NCBI GenBank assembly: GCA_032433595.1
Contig: JASWJB010000064.1
Location: 62,001 to 126,000, forward strand
Length of the DNA: 64,000 nucleotides
Reading direction: 5' to 3'
DNA from: Conoideocrella luteorostrata
Lineage: Eukaryota > Ascomycota > Sordariomycetes > Hypocreales > Clavicipitaceae
Of the stretch, positions 1-12,900 are shown piece after piece. Each line of letters opens with the position of its first letter. Position 1 is the stretch's first letter. The notes under the pieces are model-generated. The model ran no database searches. It was not told where the DNA came from and saw nothing but the letters and a program-made list of their open reading frames with translations. The position numbers were made by a program, and so were the translations under genes.

Positions 1-504
1 TCGGTCAAGTGAAGCCAAAATCTTGTCACAATCACCATACGCGCTAAAGAGGGTCATGAAACTGTGGACATTAATGGATGCTTCTCTATATACCCGCCAT
101 ACCGCTTAAGTCAGGGGATTCACGAGTCTAGCAGCCGTGAAGTATTTGATGAACTGTTCACACACACCATACTAAATTGCGCCTAAGCGGTTTTTGAACA
201 GCGGAAAGCGAGTGAGCGACTGTAATATGTCTTATCTCCTGGAGCCTGTGACGCTTGAGGCAATGTGAGACGGTATCTGAAGAGAGAACTAATCAAATCT
301 GGTTGTGAGAGACCTTTCATCGCGACGGCGACCAGTTCATGCATCACAAACACAGGCATTCGTACCATAAGGCAGCTGAAACACCAGAAACACACCGTCT
401 CGCCCTGGCATACTTGCAGATACCATTGAAGCCTAGACCGCACCGCACCTTTCATACCAACTTCTCACCACCCATTTCCTCGGATCGCCTAGCATCCATT
501 CACC
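1..504. other. Upstream flank, no supported gene
   Basis: This is ordinary mixed-composition DNA ahead of the aldolase-like pseudogene. Short open frames on both strands overlap the promoter and the start of that gene, and none shows a recognisable motif. It probably holds the promoter of the gene starting at 505. I see no clear TATA box or repeat. Confidence 0.5.
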
Positions 505-1300
505 ATGGAGATCAAACCAAAATACAGTCTCCACGACGGCTACAGCGAAGGTGCCCACCCAGCGATCATCGAGGCGTTCACTCGAACCAATCTATCCCAG
601 CAAAGAGGCTATGGAGACGACGGGTCCTGCGAGGACGCCAGACAGGCTATTCGACGCCTCATCGGCGCTGACGAAGCGAGCAGCTACTTCACTCCCGGTG
701 GCACCGGAGCGAACATTCTCTCGATAGCAAGCCACCTTCGCCCCCATGAGGCAGTCATTTCTACTGGGTCAGGTCATATTGTCGGCAAGAAAGCCGGTGC
801 CATAGAGGCAACTGGACATCAGGTTCTTGTTGAACCCAGCGCCAATGGCAAATTGACACCAGAGAAGATCCAATCGGCCTTCCATAGGAGCTCCCTCTTC
901 GCGTACCAACCCAAGGCCAAGATGGTCTTCATCTCGAACGCAACCGAGGTCGGCACCATCTATACAAAGGCTGCGCTGGCAGCCATAGCCTCCGTCTGTC
1001 AAATCTGAAGCTGCTGCTTCTGATGGACGGTGCCCGTCTCGACACAGTCTTGGCCTCCCCGAAGAGTGATATGACAATGCGTGACGTCTTTGGACTCGCC
1101 GATGCCTTCTGGATCGGAGGCACCAAGAACTGTGCGCTGCTAGGCGAGGCTGTTGTAATCAAGGATCCGTCCTTTGGGACACAGTTTCCTTATCACATGA
1201 ATCAGCGAGGGGCGCTTCTTGCCAAAGGGAAGGTTTTGGGCATCTAATTCAGCACGCTTCTAAGGAATGACCTGTTATACCAAATGAATCACGACGCTTT
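505..1300 (+). pseudogene. Low-specificity L-threonine aldolase-like gene, frameshifted and truncated
   Basis: The product resembles the PLP-dependent beta-eliminating lyase / threonine aldolase family, which cleaves beta-hydroxy amino acids to glycine and an aldehyde. The first 168 codons include GYGDDGSCEDAR and a GGTGAN stretch typical of the PLP site. At about 1000 one base appears to be missing: the frame hits TGA at 1006-1008 and the homologous sequence resumes one frame over with NLKLLLLMDGARLDT. The expected PLP-lysine motif GGTKN follows near 1120. A TAA at 1245-1247 sits where family members usually have Gln (my recollection), so CAA to TAA is likely. Similarity continues a few codons (FSTLLRNDLLYQM) and then stops at the AT-rich block. 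Full-length relatives are about 370-390 aa, so a third or more of the C-terminus is lost. A usually conserved Glu after SGHIVG is Lys here (GKKAGA). The gene is non-functional as it stands. Confidence 0.8.
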
Positions 1301-1317
1301 ATGCCGCCGCTTTTAGC

Positions 1318-1412
1318 CCCACCAGCTCAGGCGCTAAGCACCCTCAGCTCAGTGAGGCCATACACAGCTCCCTGAGCCTTTCCTGAGCCCGCCCTGAGCC
1401 TGCCCTAAGCTT
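1318..1412. repeat. CTGAGC-rich repeat fragment
   Basis: This GC-rich stretch holds many copies of GCTCAG/CTGAGC, in both orientations, and abuts the broken end of the aldolase-like gene. It shares motifs such as CTCAGGCGCTAAGCA and CCTGAGCCCGCCCTGAG with the longer repeats at 54135-54282 and 63352-63499. It looks like a diverged or partial member of the same short interspersed family. It lies exactly at the transition into AT-rich DNA. Confidence 0.5.
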
Positions 1413-1439
1413 CAATGATCCTGGAAAAACAATATGGGT

Positions 1440-3938
1440 TTAAGTCAAAGTTTATAGATAATTTCTGCCTAAAATAAAGTTTACCTTATAGATTAAGCAG
1501 CGCTTTTACCCTATTATTACTATATAAATTAAGCTCCTTTCCCTTATAATTATATTACTTTCTTTTTTTTCTTAGTATACTTTTTTATAAATCTTTTTTA
1601 AAATAACTAATATTAATTCCTAAAAGAAATAATAATAAAACTTTAATAAACTCTTTACTTAAGCTATTAAAGCTAGTTTAGCTAAGAATAAATTTAATAT
1701 TATATTATACTTAGTTTTTTATAATTTAGCCTTAAAAAGTAAAATATAATATAAAAAGTTACTTAAGCTATAAAAAGTATAAAGCTAAGTTAATTTTTAT
1801 ATATTTTAAGTAAGTAATTAATTTAGCTAAATATATAAAGTAATACCTAAGGGTAATACTATAAAATATAATTACCTTAAAATATTTTACTAAATTTCTT
1901 AGCTTAATAATAAAAAGTAAAATTAAAAAAAATATTAATAAAAAATAAGCTATTATTAATAATTTATAAAACTAAATTTAAAAGTTTTATAATACTTAAA
2001 ACTAAGAAAATATAGCTAAAAGTTAATAAATTCCTAAAAAAGTAAGCTTATTTATAGTATTAATAAATAACTTAATAAAAGTAAGTAAATTTAAGTATTA
2101 ATTAATAATATAATATATTAAAAATAAACTTATTAATTAAATAAAATTATTAATTAAATAAAATTATTAATTAAATAAAATTATTATATAAAAAGTAAGC
2201 TAAAATTCCTAGAAAGTATTTTACCTTTAATAATTATAAAATACTATAAGGGTTTTATTAGTAAAAAAATTAATATAATTATATTTATAAAAGTAATTAA
2301 GTTAATAATATAAATATAGTTAATATATATTATTATATATTAGTAAAATTAAGTAAAGTTTATTAAGTAATATATAAAGTAAGTTAATCTTAAGTATTAT
2401 TAAACTTTTTATTTAATTAAATAATAATTATAAGATTTTAAATATATAATTAGTTATTATAATAAAAAGCTAAATATAAAACTAAATTTTATAAAGAAAT
2501 TTTATAAAGCTAAAAATATTAATTAATATATAGTAATTTATTTTTTTATTAAATAAAAGCTTATATAAAAACTAATTATAATATAAACTTAAGTATTTAT
2601 TCCTAAAAAAAATAAATACTTTTAATAAAGTTTATTTATTATTTATAGCTTAATTTATAATATATTAGTTAATTAATATTATTTTATCTTAAGTATTAAT
2701 ATAATATTATATACTTAATTGAATTCTTAAAGCTAAATTACTAAAGAATTAAAGCTATTATATTCTTAAGTAGGCTAATTATATACTAAATTAATTAGTT
2801 TTTTTAAAATAATATTTAAACAATAAAATATCTAGGCTATAATACTTAACTATATAAGGCACTTAAGTATTAACTTAAGCTATATATATAGGTTTAATAA
2901 ATAAACTTTGCTTTTATTTTATATACTATAAAGCCCTTATTAATTATAATAATTAATATTTACTTTATGTTTTAAAGTATTTTTATTAACCTAAAACTTT
3001 TATTAAATATTAATTACTTTTTTAGTTTAATACTAAAATTTACTTTATAAAATAATATAAATATTTTTATTAATAAGTACCTTAAAACTATTTATTTTAT
3101 AAATAATATAGCTATATATTAAGGTTTATTACCTTAAAAAGATTTAATAAAAAACTTTCTTTTAGTAATAATAAAATAAAACTTAAATTTAAAGTTTTAT
3201 TTACTTTTTAATATTATTAATAAATTAAAAAATAATAAAGTATATTTTTTTTTATTAAATAAATTAATACTTTAATTAATAAAATAATTATTATTAAAGC
3301 TAAAAAGAAAATACTTACTCTTATAGTATAGTGTATAGTAAGGTACTAAGAGTAAATAATATTAATTAGTTATAAGCTTAAAAAGCTTTAAACTAAGTAA
3401 AAGCTTATAAAACTATAAAAAAGAACTTATAAAAAAATAAATTAATATAAAAGTTATTTTAATTAAATAAAATATATACTTTCCTTAGAGTATATAAGGC
3501 TTATAATAACTATAAAGGCTTAAGTTTTATTATAAAGCTATATATAAATATAAGCTATTAAGAACTTAATATATCTTTATAATATAAACTATAAAGTTAT
3601 ATATTAAATTTATCTTTAGTTAGCTAAAAGCTTATATTTTATTAAATATTATTACTAAGAAATAATAAAGTAAAAGGTATTAAAATCTTATCTTAAGCTT
3701 TATTATTAATTAGTTCTTATTTATAGTTTTTTAGTTAAAAAATAATAAAACTATATTTATTAATACTATAAAAAGCTATTTTATTAACTTTATAGCTTTA
3801 TAAAATTCTACTTTATATATAATAAATAAATAATAAATATAATTAAGTAAGCTATTTATTATAAAATTTATATTAAAATAAATAATATACTCTTTTACTA
3901 TAATTTAGTTATATTTTATTATATAATTACTTACATAG
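1440..3938. repeat. RIP-degraded AT-rich transposon remnant, family not recognised
   Basis: The sequence is almost entirely A/T. The remaining C and G sit mostly in GCT, CTT, CCT and AAG contexts, and CA and TG are nearly absent. That is the footprint of repeat-induced point mutation (CpA to TpA on both strands). No open frame survives and I could not align any protein motif here. It is presumably an old transposon. Confidence 0.7.
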
Positions 3939-4214
3939 TGTTACGTGCTAGATCTGGCACGTTACGTGCTGGATACGGCCAGTGGGTTGCTAGACATAAC
4001 ACATTAGTTATTTATATTAGCTATAGTATTAGTATTAGTAGTATTTAGGTAAAGGAAAGCAAAACAAAGTAATAATAAGTTAGATCTTAGATAGTTATAA
4101 GGTTATTATTCTTTTATTTATTAATAAGCAAGATTTAATCTTTTATAAGTTAGATTTATTACATAAGTAACTAGTATAGCCTATATTAAATCTAGCTATT
4201 TATTTTACGTAATA
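3939..4214. repeat. Solo LTR, partly RIPed (TGTTACGTGC... family)
   Basis: A 276-bp unit starts TGTTACGTGCTAG and ends TTTTACGTAATA, the latter a RIPed form of TTTTACGCAACA seen at 17891. The TG..CA termini are LTR-like. The left 70 bp keeps normal composition with TG and CA dinucleotides, while the rest is converted to A/T. The final 120 bp matches the fragment at 17774-17891. I found no matching target-site duplication, so the flanks have probably decayed. No adjacent internal region can be tied to it with confidence. Confidence 0.6.
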
Positions 4215-7200
4215 AGTGCTATATAATATAAAAAGAAAATAACTATCCTAGTTATATAAATACTAAACCTTACCCCCTTTATATTAACTTTATTAATTTA
4301 AAGTATTTAAAATAACCCTATGCCTCTTATTATAAGTATAGTATTAAATCTATTTACTTATTTATTAATTTTAGTAAGAATAATATAATATTATTATTAC
4401 TATAAAAAATAAAAGTAATAAAGCAAAATTTAGCCTTAAAAATAATAATAATAAAGCAAAAGTTTCTTTTAACTAAATTTAGTATAGCCTTAATAAATTT
4501 TATTTATTATCTTAGTAAGTTTATTCTTAATTAAATAAAATTTTAATTATAAAATAAAATTTTAAGTATAAATAAAGCCTTAATAATATTATAGTATAAA
4601 TAATTTTAAGTAATTTAAAATCCTTATTAATTAATTAAGTTTTATACTTTTATTAATTATATTTACCTTTTTTTTAAGCTATTCTTTTTTCTTATTATAT
4701 CTTTTTTTTTTACTATTTTTTTTACTTTTTTTTTAATTATATTACTAAACTTTAGTTACTTTATTAATACCTTAATCTATAGCGCTAATATTATTAATTT
4801 TCTCCTTATTTTTAACTATTTTTAAGCTAAAAATAGCGTTTTTTTAGTAATTAATAAAGATTAAATAATAAGTAACCTTTTTTATTTTCCTTTTTAGTTA
4901 TATTATTTAAGAGGCTTAGACTTATTATTATTAAATTCCTTTATTATATTATTAAGCTTATTAATAAAAGCAAGAGAAGCTATACTTAGCTTAGCTAGCC
5001 TTAAAATTACTTCTAGGGATATTAATACTAATAGTATTAAAGCTAGTAATATTTATACTAAAGTTATTCTTAAAAGGCTTAATAAAAGCGTAAAAGGTAG
5101 TATTACTCTTAAAGGGCTTAGTAAAAGCATAGGAGGTAATATTATAAATAGCTTAATAAAAAACTATAGTATAATAGTTAAAAATAGTAACCTTTAGCTT
5201 AAGAGAGTTAAATATTAGTTTAAGAGTGCTAAAACTTAAGCTATAAACACTAAAAACTAAGCTAAAAATACTAAGGTTAGCGCTAAAAAAAAAAATATTT
5301 ATTATTATTTTATTTTTATTTTTTATATATTTTTAAAAGTAAAAGTATAGTTTTTTTAGGTATTTTTTAGTAAAGTAACCTTTTATTTTAATTTTTATAG
5401 CTTAATATATAATATTTTTATATTTTTTTTTACTAAAACTATTAATAAGAATATATTCTTAGTTACTTAATTATATTTTATAAATATATTATTTAGTTTT
5501 ACTTTATTTATAGCTAGTTTTAACTTTTCTTATTATATTATTAATTTATTAATCTTTATTATTAATTTCTTAAGGTAATACTAAATATTATTCTTATAAG
5601 TATTAAATAGTTTAAAACCTATATAAGTATTAATATAAATAGTAATATTTTTAAGCTTTTTTATAAAGTAATTAACCTTTTTTCTTAATATTTTAAGGGC
5701 TTTACTATATTTATATACTATAGTATTATTAGTTTTAGTTATTTCTTTAGTAAGAATAATTATAATTTACTATAAATTAACTTATTTAATAATAAAAAAG
5801 TAGTTACCTATAGTTCTATTAAGTACACTATATAGCTATAAGAAATAAAATACTAAAACCTTTTCTTATAATAATAAAGCTACTAGAGATATTATATAAA
5901 TAACTCTTTTATAGTTTTTAAGGTAATTACTCTTTATAAATATAATTATAGTATTCTTAGTCTTATTTTTAGCTTATTAAGTTACACTTATTTTAAATAA
6001 AGTAAGTAAGTAAATTAGCTTATGTTTTTTATTACTAGCTTTAGCCTCTTTCTTAGTGTTTTTATCTTATATTATATACTCCTTATTTATTTTTTATAAT
6101 AGCTTATATTTATATATAATAATAAATATAATTATATACTATAGTAAATATAAAAAGTCCTCTAAAATAACACTTTCTTTAAACTTATTTAGTAATACCT
6201 TATAAGTAGTAAATTTTAGTGTATAAATATAAAGTATATTTTATACTATTTATTTTTTTTTTATTATATTAATAAACCCTAAAGGTTTTTTTATTAAGAT
6301 TAATAAGAAGTTATTATAAAAGGTTATAAATATATTTAGTATATTCCTAGTAACTTAGGCTACCCTTTATCTTTATAGTATTATAGTTATTACTAAGTTA
6401 AGTAGCTAGTTTACTAAATCTTATAGTAATATAAAAGAGAGTAACTCTATAAGAATTAGTATTATTATTAAAAGAATTATAATAAGTCTTATATTTTATT
6501 TTATTAGCGCTTTTATTATTCTTAAGGCTAGTCTTTTTTTTATTAAATTCTTTTTTATTAAATTTATTAAGGATTTAAATAAAAGTAACTTATTTTCCTT
6601 TTCTAGTATTAATAGTTTTAGTGTTAATAACCTTAAATCCCTTTTTAAAGAAAGCAAAATTATTTTAAGTAGTTAATTCTTTCTTTAAAGTGTTTTAGTT
6701 AATTAATTCCTCCTTAGGAGTAGCTTTATTTACTAAGTTCTTCTTAAGATTAGCTATATTTACTAAGTTTTTCTTAAGATTAGCTATTTTCTTTATATAA
6801 ATATTATTATTAGTTCCTAAAGCTATTAAGTTTAAGTCTTTAAGGGAAGCCTTTATATTATTTAGCGCTAAAATTAAATTATTTATAATTAGATTATTAA
6901 TAATTAAATCCTCTATAGTTATACTTATTATTAAATTAAAAGTAAGGATTTTAATAATAAACTTTAATATAAACTAACTAATAATTAATATAAAGTATAA
7001 GGAAAAGCTTATATATTACTATAATAATATAATCTTAATAAGGAATTACTTATATTAATAATAAAAGGCTAATTATAGTAATAAAGTTATTATAAGTATT
7101 ACTTAATAAGGTTATAAAGTAAGGGTTTAAAGTAATTAAAAAGTAAAAATATAAAGTAAGCCCTTAGCTATAAGTAATAAATATATATATTATAACTTAA

Positions 7201-7399
7201 ATAACCTTAAGCACTTATATTATTAATCTTAGTATTTAGTTACTTACTTTTAATAGTTTTTATCTTAATTAATTAAATATTAGTTTTAATACTTATTAAT
7301 TATTTTTTTAGTATTTTTATATAAGTTAAATTTAATAATTTATTAGTTATTTTTAGTAATAAATTCTTTTTATTTAACTAAAAACTTAATTTAAGGTTT
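4215..7399. repeat. RIP-degraded AT-rich remnant
   Basis: This is AT-rich DNA with the same CA/TG depletion as the flanking parts. Stretches near 4960-5290 are slightly richer in G and read as polar, repetitive peptides, perhaps a gag-like or linker region, but no diagnostic motif survives. I assign no gene. Confidence 0.6.
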
Positions 7400-8712
7400 A
7401 TTTCTGCTTTATTTATACTTAATTTAATAAGTTATAATATATTTAATTTCTTAGTAATTTATAGTTTTCTTTCCTTTAAAAGCAATAAGTAATAATAAAG
7501 GTATTAATTTTATAAAAGGGTTTAAACCTTAAGTAGGTTTCTAGAGATATATAGCTAATATTACTAAATATACTTTTAATTTACTAAGAAAGTTAAGTTT
7601 ATACGCTAATAAGTTAATTTTTTTAAGCACTTTATAGGGTTTAGCTTTATTAAGTAATTACTTTTTCTTAGGTTTACTAAGTAAGTAATATTCTTTATAT
7701 AGTTATAAATATATTATATCTCTTGCGTTAATATTAATAGGTTTATATTTATTATTATACTATATTTTAGTAAAAGCTATAGCTATAGTAATTATAAGCT
7801 ATACTTTATACTAAAATATTTTATAAAATATAGTAATATTAGTTATATTTAATTTAATATTAAATATAATCTCTAAAGAGATTAAATTAATAATGCTTAA
7901 TAATTTAAACTTATATAATAGCTTATTTAAGGCTATTTTAATACCTATAGCCTTAGTATTATTAAGATAATACTAAAGCACTAAAAGTATTTTATTTTAA
8001 GTTATATTTAAGTTAGTTATAATATAAAATTAAATTATAACCTTAATTATTTAATTCTTTTATTTTATAAAACTATTTATTTATAAGTAATATACTATAG
8101 CTATAAGGAATTTAATATTAAGTTAATTAAATATAGCTTTTTAAATATTAAATATAAACTTTAAATTCTTATTATTAATAATTTATTATAATATACCTTA
8201 GTTAAATAAGTATAACCCTTTAAGTAATAAGGCTACTTATAATTCCACTAAATATATTATATAGCTTACTAAAAGTATTATATATTTTAAGAATATATAA
8301 TTTATAAGGCATAATATATTAAAGGCTAAGTATTTTAGCATAGCTTATATTATACCTTTAGCCTTAATTTTAAGTAAATTTATAATAAAGTTAAGTAATA
8401 CTATATAAAATAAAGTAAGATTTACTTATATAAATTAAAGTTTTCTTAGTAGCTTTTACTTATTAATTATATTTTCTTTATATATTATATAATAAGCTAT
8501 AAATTCCTAAATTTAACTACTTATTTATAGAATACTAATAAACTATAATTCTATTACTATTTAGGTAATTCTAAAATAATATTAGTTATTATAAACTACC
8601 TTTAAGATAGTTTTAACTATTAAGCTTAAAATATATAATTTATATATTTTATTAATTATAATATAATAAAGTAAGCTATTTTTATATAAATTTTATTTAT
8701 ATAATAGTATTT
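7400..8712 (-). pseudogene. Old Gypsy element, integrase remnant
   Basis: Read on the minus strand, about 7580-7790 gives a peptide with stops that resembles the C-terminal integrase region of Gypsy/Tf1-type Pol proteins. Examples are LYKEYYLLSKPKKK, then KAKPYKVLKKINLLAYKLN, where family members have a conserved GPFKVL..ang..YRL-like motif. Many glutamine positions are TAA or TAG. The more distal part (8000-8700) may be the integrase core but is too decayed to be sure. The Gypsy element at 8713 is inserted next to it, and the matching reverse transcriptase remnant lies on the other side (16545-17760, same strand). Confidence 0.5.
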
Positions 8713-9137
8713 TGTGACGGCTGTGGTTGGTTCCCAAGGGATAAACCTAAGTCGTGGTTTATGTTGGCAGAGATTACAGGGCGTCGTATGTTCTGAGCAA
8801 AGAGATATCACGTCGCAATGGTTTAGGTGATCGGTAGATACAGATAAACAATTGTAATAATTAAATGACTGGTTAAAGACTAACTATCTAAGATATCTAA
8901 AGAGTGTAATTTGGTGGTGCCTATATAGTAGGTGGTTCACCGATGGTTCACGCGAACCATAGGTAACACCATGTGTGTTTACGAGAAACAGTTCACCGAC
9001 GGTTCACGTGAACCTTGGGTGAATCCTTCTGTAATCCCCGGAACATTCCCTGTTCCGTGCCGTAGGTCACGTGGAGTGGTGGGGGTTTGGCGCCCCGCGG
9101 TCGGCCTTCTTGCAGCCCGCTAACTAGGGTCGTAACA
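8713..9137 (-). repeat. LTR of element 1 (left; 3' LTR of the element)
   Basis: Starts TGTGACGGC and ends GTCGTAACA on the plus strand (TG..CA), 425 bp, the same length as its partner at 16120-16544. It is nearly free of RIP. It contains two copies of a GGTTCAC..GTGAACC-type motif (near 8940-8960 and 9000-9013), the second a perfect 14-bp palindrome, GGTTCACGTGAACC. These lie in the half that would be U3 in the minus-strand orientation. Confidence 0.9.
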
Positions 9138-9155
9138 CGATGTCCCCTCTCTAAT
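9138..9155 (-). other. Polypurine tract of element 1
   Basis: Immediately inside the left LTR the minus strand reads AGAGAGGGGACATCG, a purine-rich run directly 5' of the minus-strand 3' LTR. This is where plus-strand DNA synthesis is primed in LTR retrotransposons, and it fixes the element's direction as minus. Element 2 has the same run at 18944-18958. Confidence 0.65.
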
Positions 9156-9268
9156 GGTCTTGTCCTCGAGACCCAACGTTATTTTATAAATAGGTCACCG
9201 CTTGTTGTTTATTTGCTTATGAGTTTCCTTCCCTTTTTACATTTTCCCCGAGATGCGTTGCTTATGCC

Positions 9269-9980
9269 ATGTCTGACTGTATAGAGAAACCCCGCAAGAA
9301 ATTGAAGTCTGCCGTTAATTGTGCCGTAACATTGGCTTTTATTCACGAACACGGTTTTAAGGTGGTGCCTTGCACCCGTTGCGAAAAGAGAGGCCTTTCC
9401 TGCATAGCCGTGGAAGGCAAAAATCGTTGTTCTCTTTGCTATTCTCTGGGCTGTTCCTGTGATAGTCCTTTAACTCTGATAGCGAATAGTATGTGTTTGT
9501 TTCCCTCCTTTTCTTGCTTTTCCTAATTTGCCTCTAGTAGCTTGGATCTTGGAGGAACTGAAGCGTCTGGAGCGGGAAGAGGAGGCGGCCGAGGAACTTA
9601 TCCTAGAACGTCGCAAGAAACAGGAGGAATTGTTACGATAAGCGCAGAGGGATACTAATAAGGCCTTTAACTATTTGATGCGCCTTCGTCGCATAAAACG
9701 TCAGTTACGTGAAAAGGGTGTGGCAATAGTGCAGCGGGAAATGAATTCTTTGGAGGAGTTAGAGGAAACAGAGAGGCAGGATAAAGAGGCTCGCTAAGCT
9801 AAGCTTGCGAGAGTGTAGCAACAGGAGTCCGTAGCTGTCCGCGATGTGCAAGAGTGGGGAGGTGCTGGTGTTTTAGACTAGGAGTCTATTTTGCGAGATA
9901 CAGGCATAGAGGTCCCTAGCACGTTGTTATAGTGCTTATCCCTGATTAAACCGCTGTATTATAGCCTTATAGTTTCCTAA
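9269..9980 (+). pseudogene. Antisense Zn2Cys6-like / coiled-coil gene inside the Gypsy element
   Basis: This gene runs opposite to gag-pol. Exon 1 (9269-9488) encodes a cysteine array C-x2-C-x6-C-x8-C-x2-C-x6-C (CTRC...SLC.... ), which matches the spacing of fungal Zn(II)2Cys6 binuclear clusters. A 49-bp intron, 9489-9537, has donor GTATGT, branch-like CTAAT and acceptor CTCTAG. Splicing joins the frame to a highly charged coiled-coil exon (LEELKRLEREEEAAEEL and later ReMNSLEELEETER-like sequence). The second exon has at least five nonsense codons, the first at 9639-9641, each a TAA or TAG explicable as CAA or CAG changed by RIP. I recall similar Zn-cluster plus coiled-coil proteins in multicopy fungal loci, but the function is unknown. 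Gag-like, DNA-binding or regulatory roles are all possible. Confidence 0.65.
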
Positions 9981-12900
9981 ATTTTAAACTAGTTCCTATG
10001 TGTTTTCTTTTAATCTATATCCTTTTTATTTAATAAGATATTATTATTGTTTTCCTTTTATTCGCGTATCTATTATTTATTTTACCTTGTATTCTATTTT
10101 ATTTAAGACTTTAATGTTTTCTTTAGCTAGTGTGTTTTTTAGTGCTAGTTTAAGGAGTGAAATATAGAATATTAGGTGTATTTATATTATTATTAGTAAT
10201 AAGAGTTTATAGTTATTTTCTAAAATCCATTGTTTTACCTTAAAAGGTCTTAGTTTTTTGTGATTTAATTTATTACTTAGATGCATTATTTTAATATTTC
10301 ACTGGAGTAAGTAGACTATATCCCCCCCTAAGAAGATTAGTCCTTTTAATCTTTTTTAATTATAGTATTTTTGTATTTTAGTGTAAATAAATTTAAGTTC
10401 TTTTTTTATTTCCTTGTGAAGTTTTTATATATTTTCTGTGTTAAGCATGGCTTTTTTAGCGTTTAGTCTTTATATAAGTGTTCTAAAAACTTCTAGATTA
10501 TATCTATAGTTTATATATATTAGTGATGTTTTTGTAGATTCTGTAACTACACTATTATAAGCTAGTTAGGCTATTAGTAGTTTTTTTACTTAGTTATTTT
10601 AATTATAGTTAATATAATATTAAAGGTATTATTCTAATGTTTAGTTTAATCTTTTGGTTTATTTATTAGTCTATAGGTAATATACTATACTAAGCTTATG
10701 TTTTATTCCTAATTATACTATTAAGGCTTACTAAAAGTTAAAGGTAAATATAGTTCCTTTATTTAAAATAATTTCTTTTAGTAGTTTATAGTTACTTATA
10801 ATTATTTATAAGAACATATAAGCTAGTTCTTTTGCGTTACTTACTTCTCTAAACAGTAGGAAATAGCTATATTTTATAAGTCTATTTATAATTATAAATA
10901 TGCTATTATATTTAATGTTTATTAAGGGTTCTTTAGATAGTGGTAACTTAGTAATATGGTTAAATGCAATAGATTCCTAAGGCTTTTGTGGTACCTAAAG
11001 TAGTTATAGGTGTCTATAAGGTTTATGCCTAAAGGCCTTGCTTTATGCGTATTCTATATATTCTTTAATTACTTCTTATATAACTTTCTTAAGTCTAAGG
11101 AAGTTATAACTTTATTGTATTTTATTTATTATCTTTTGTATTCCTTAATATCCTAAAACAGGATATATATGTAGGATTTCTATGTATTTCTTCTGTAGTT
11201 CTAGTAGTATCTAGACTTTTCCTTTGTATTATAGTATATTAGACTACTCTATATTATATTCTATAGGTACTTCCTAAATATATTTAATATATTCTTTTGT
11301 CTATTGTAGTACTTAATAATATACTAGATTATTTAATACTACCTTAAAGATTACATTTAACTATTATTATTATAAGTTTCCTTACGTGTTAAACTTAAGT
11401 AACTATCCTTTAATAATAGGTATTCCTATGTTATAGTTACTTTGTTAGCTAAGAGCGTTTACTTTGCTGTTTTTTAATCCTTTTTAATAGGTAATTTTAT
11501 AATTAAATTCTAAGAGGTATTCCGCCTATTGAATTTGCTGTTTATTTAGCTATTACGTTATAGAAAAGTGTGTAATATTCTTGTAATCTATATAGACCTT
11601 AACACAGTGTTTTATGCCTAATAAGTAGTGTTAGAATTCCTTGAATAAGTTAATAATAGTAAGGAATTCTTTATTATAAATAGGGTAATTAAGTTCTGCT
11701 TTATGTAGCTTCTTTAAATAAAAGGCTATTAAATATATTTTTCCTTTATTGTTTTTTTATTTAATCTATATGCCTAGTGTAAAATTAGATACATTGGTTT
11801 CTAATTCCACTGGTTTTTTTAGATTAAATATAATTAAAACTAGTTCTAAGAGTATTAGTTTCTTAATGCTATTAAAAGCTTCTTATGCTAAATCACTCTA
11901 TTCCTAGGTTTTATTTTTCTTTATAAGTTTATATAATAATGTTATAATTTTTCTAAAATTTTTTATAAATCACTAATAGTAGTTTATAAATCCTAGGAAA
12001 CTTTATACCTTTATAACATTTCCTAGTATTAGCTATTCTTTAATAGCTTTAACTTTTATTTTTTTTATTTATATTTTATTAAGTTAAATAATGTGTCTAA
12101 GGAAGTCTACTTTTTATATATAGAATTTGCTTTTCTTTGGTTTTACTAATAACTTTGTATTCTAGAGTGCTACTAGAATCTTATATATATATTCCTTATG
12201 TTCTTTAAGATTCTTTAAGAAGATTAGGATATTATTAAGATATATAACTATAAAAATATTAAGATATTCCTGTAGTATATTATTAATTATCCTTTAGAAT
12301 ATTATAGGTGTATTTATAAGTCTAAATAGCATAACTAAGTATTTAAATAGTCTAAGCTTTATTCTAAAAGCTATCTTTTATTTATTACCTTTTTTAATTT
12401 AAATTAGGTTATAAGCTCCTTTAAGATCTAAAGCTATAAACTAATTTATTTTATGTAATTAGTCTTATAACTTAGCAATAAGTAGTAAGGGTATTTAATC
12501 CTTAATAATAATATTATTAAGTTATTAGTAATCTATAATAAGTTATAACTTCTTATTTTTCTTTAGTATAAATATAATAAGGTATCTTGCTTCTAAAGTT
12601 AATATTTATATATAGCCTTTAGCTAATATTTTATTAATATATTCCTGTAGTGTCTCTAATTACTTTCTGTTAAGACTATAGATTTTATTAAATATTATTA
12701 ATATTCCTTTTTTTAGAATAATTTTATAATCCTATTTACTATATTTTAATACCCTAGTATTAAGTTTTTCTTAAAATAATTTAGTATACTTTTAGTATTC
12801 TTTTAGGATATTCTTTAGTTATTTTTCCTTTAATTTAAGACTTTCTTTTGTCTTTATAAGCTTTTCTATTATATTATTAATATATATAAGGTCCTTCCTT

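Noticed and set aside
339..671. Open frame antiphase to the aldolase-like gene
   Set aside because: It overlaps the recognisable aldolase frame and has no motif; it is a shadow.
8932..9284. Short plus-strand frames in and just after the left LTR of element 1
   Set aside because: They lie in the LTR and leader and repeat at the second LTR; no coding signature.
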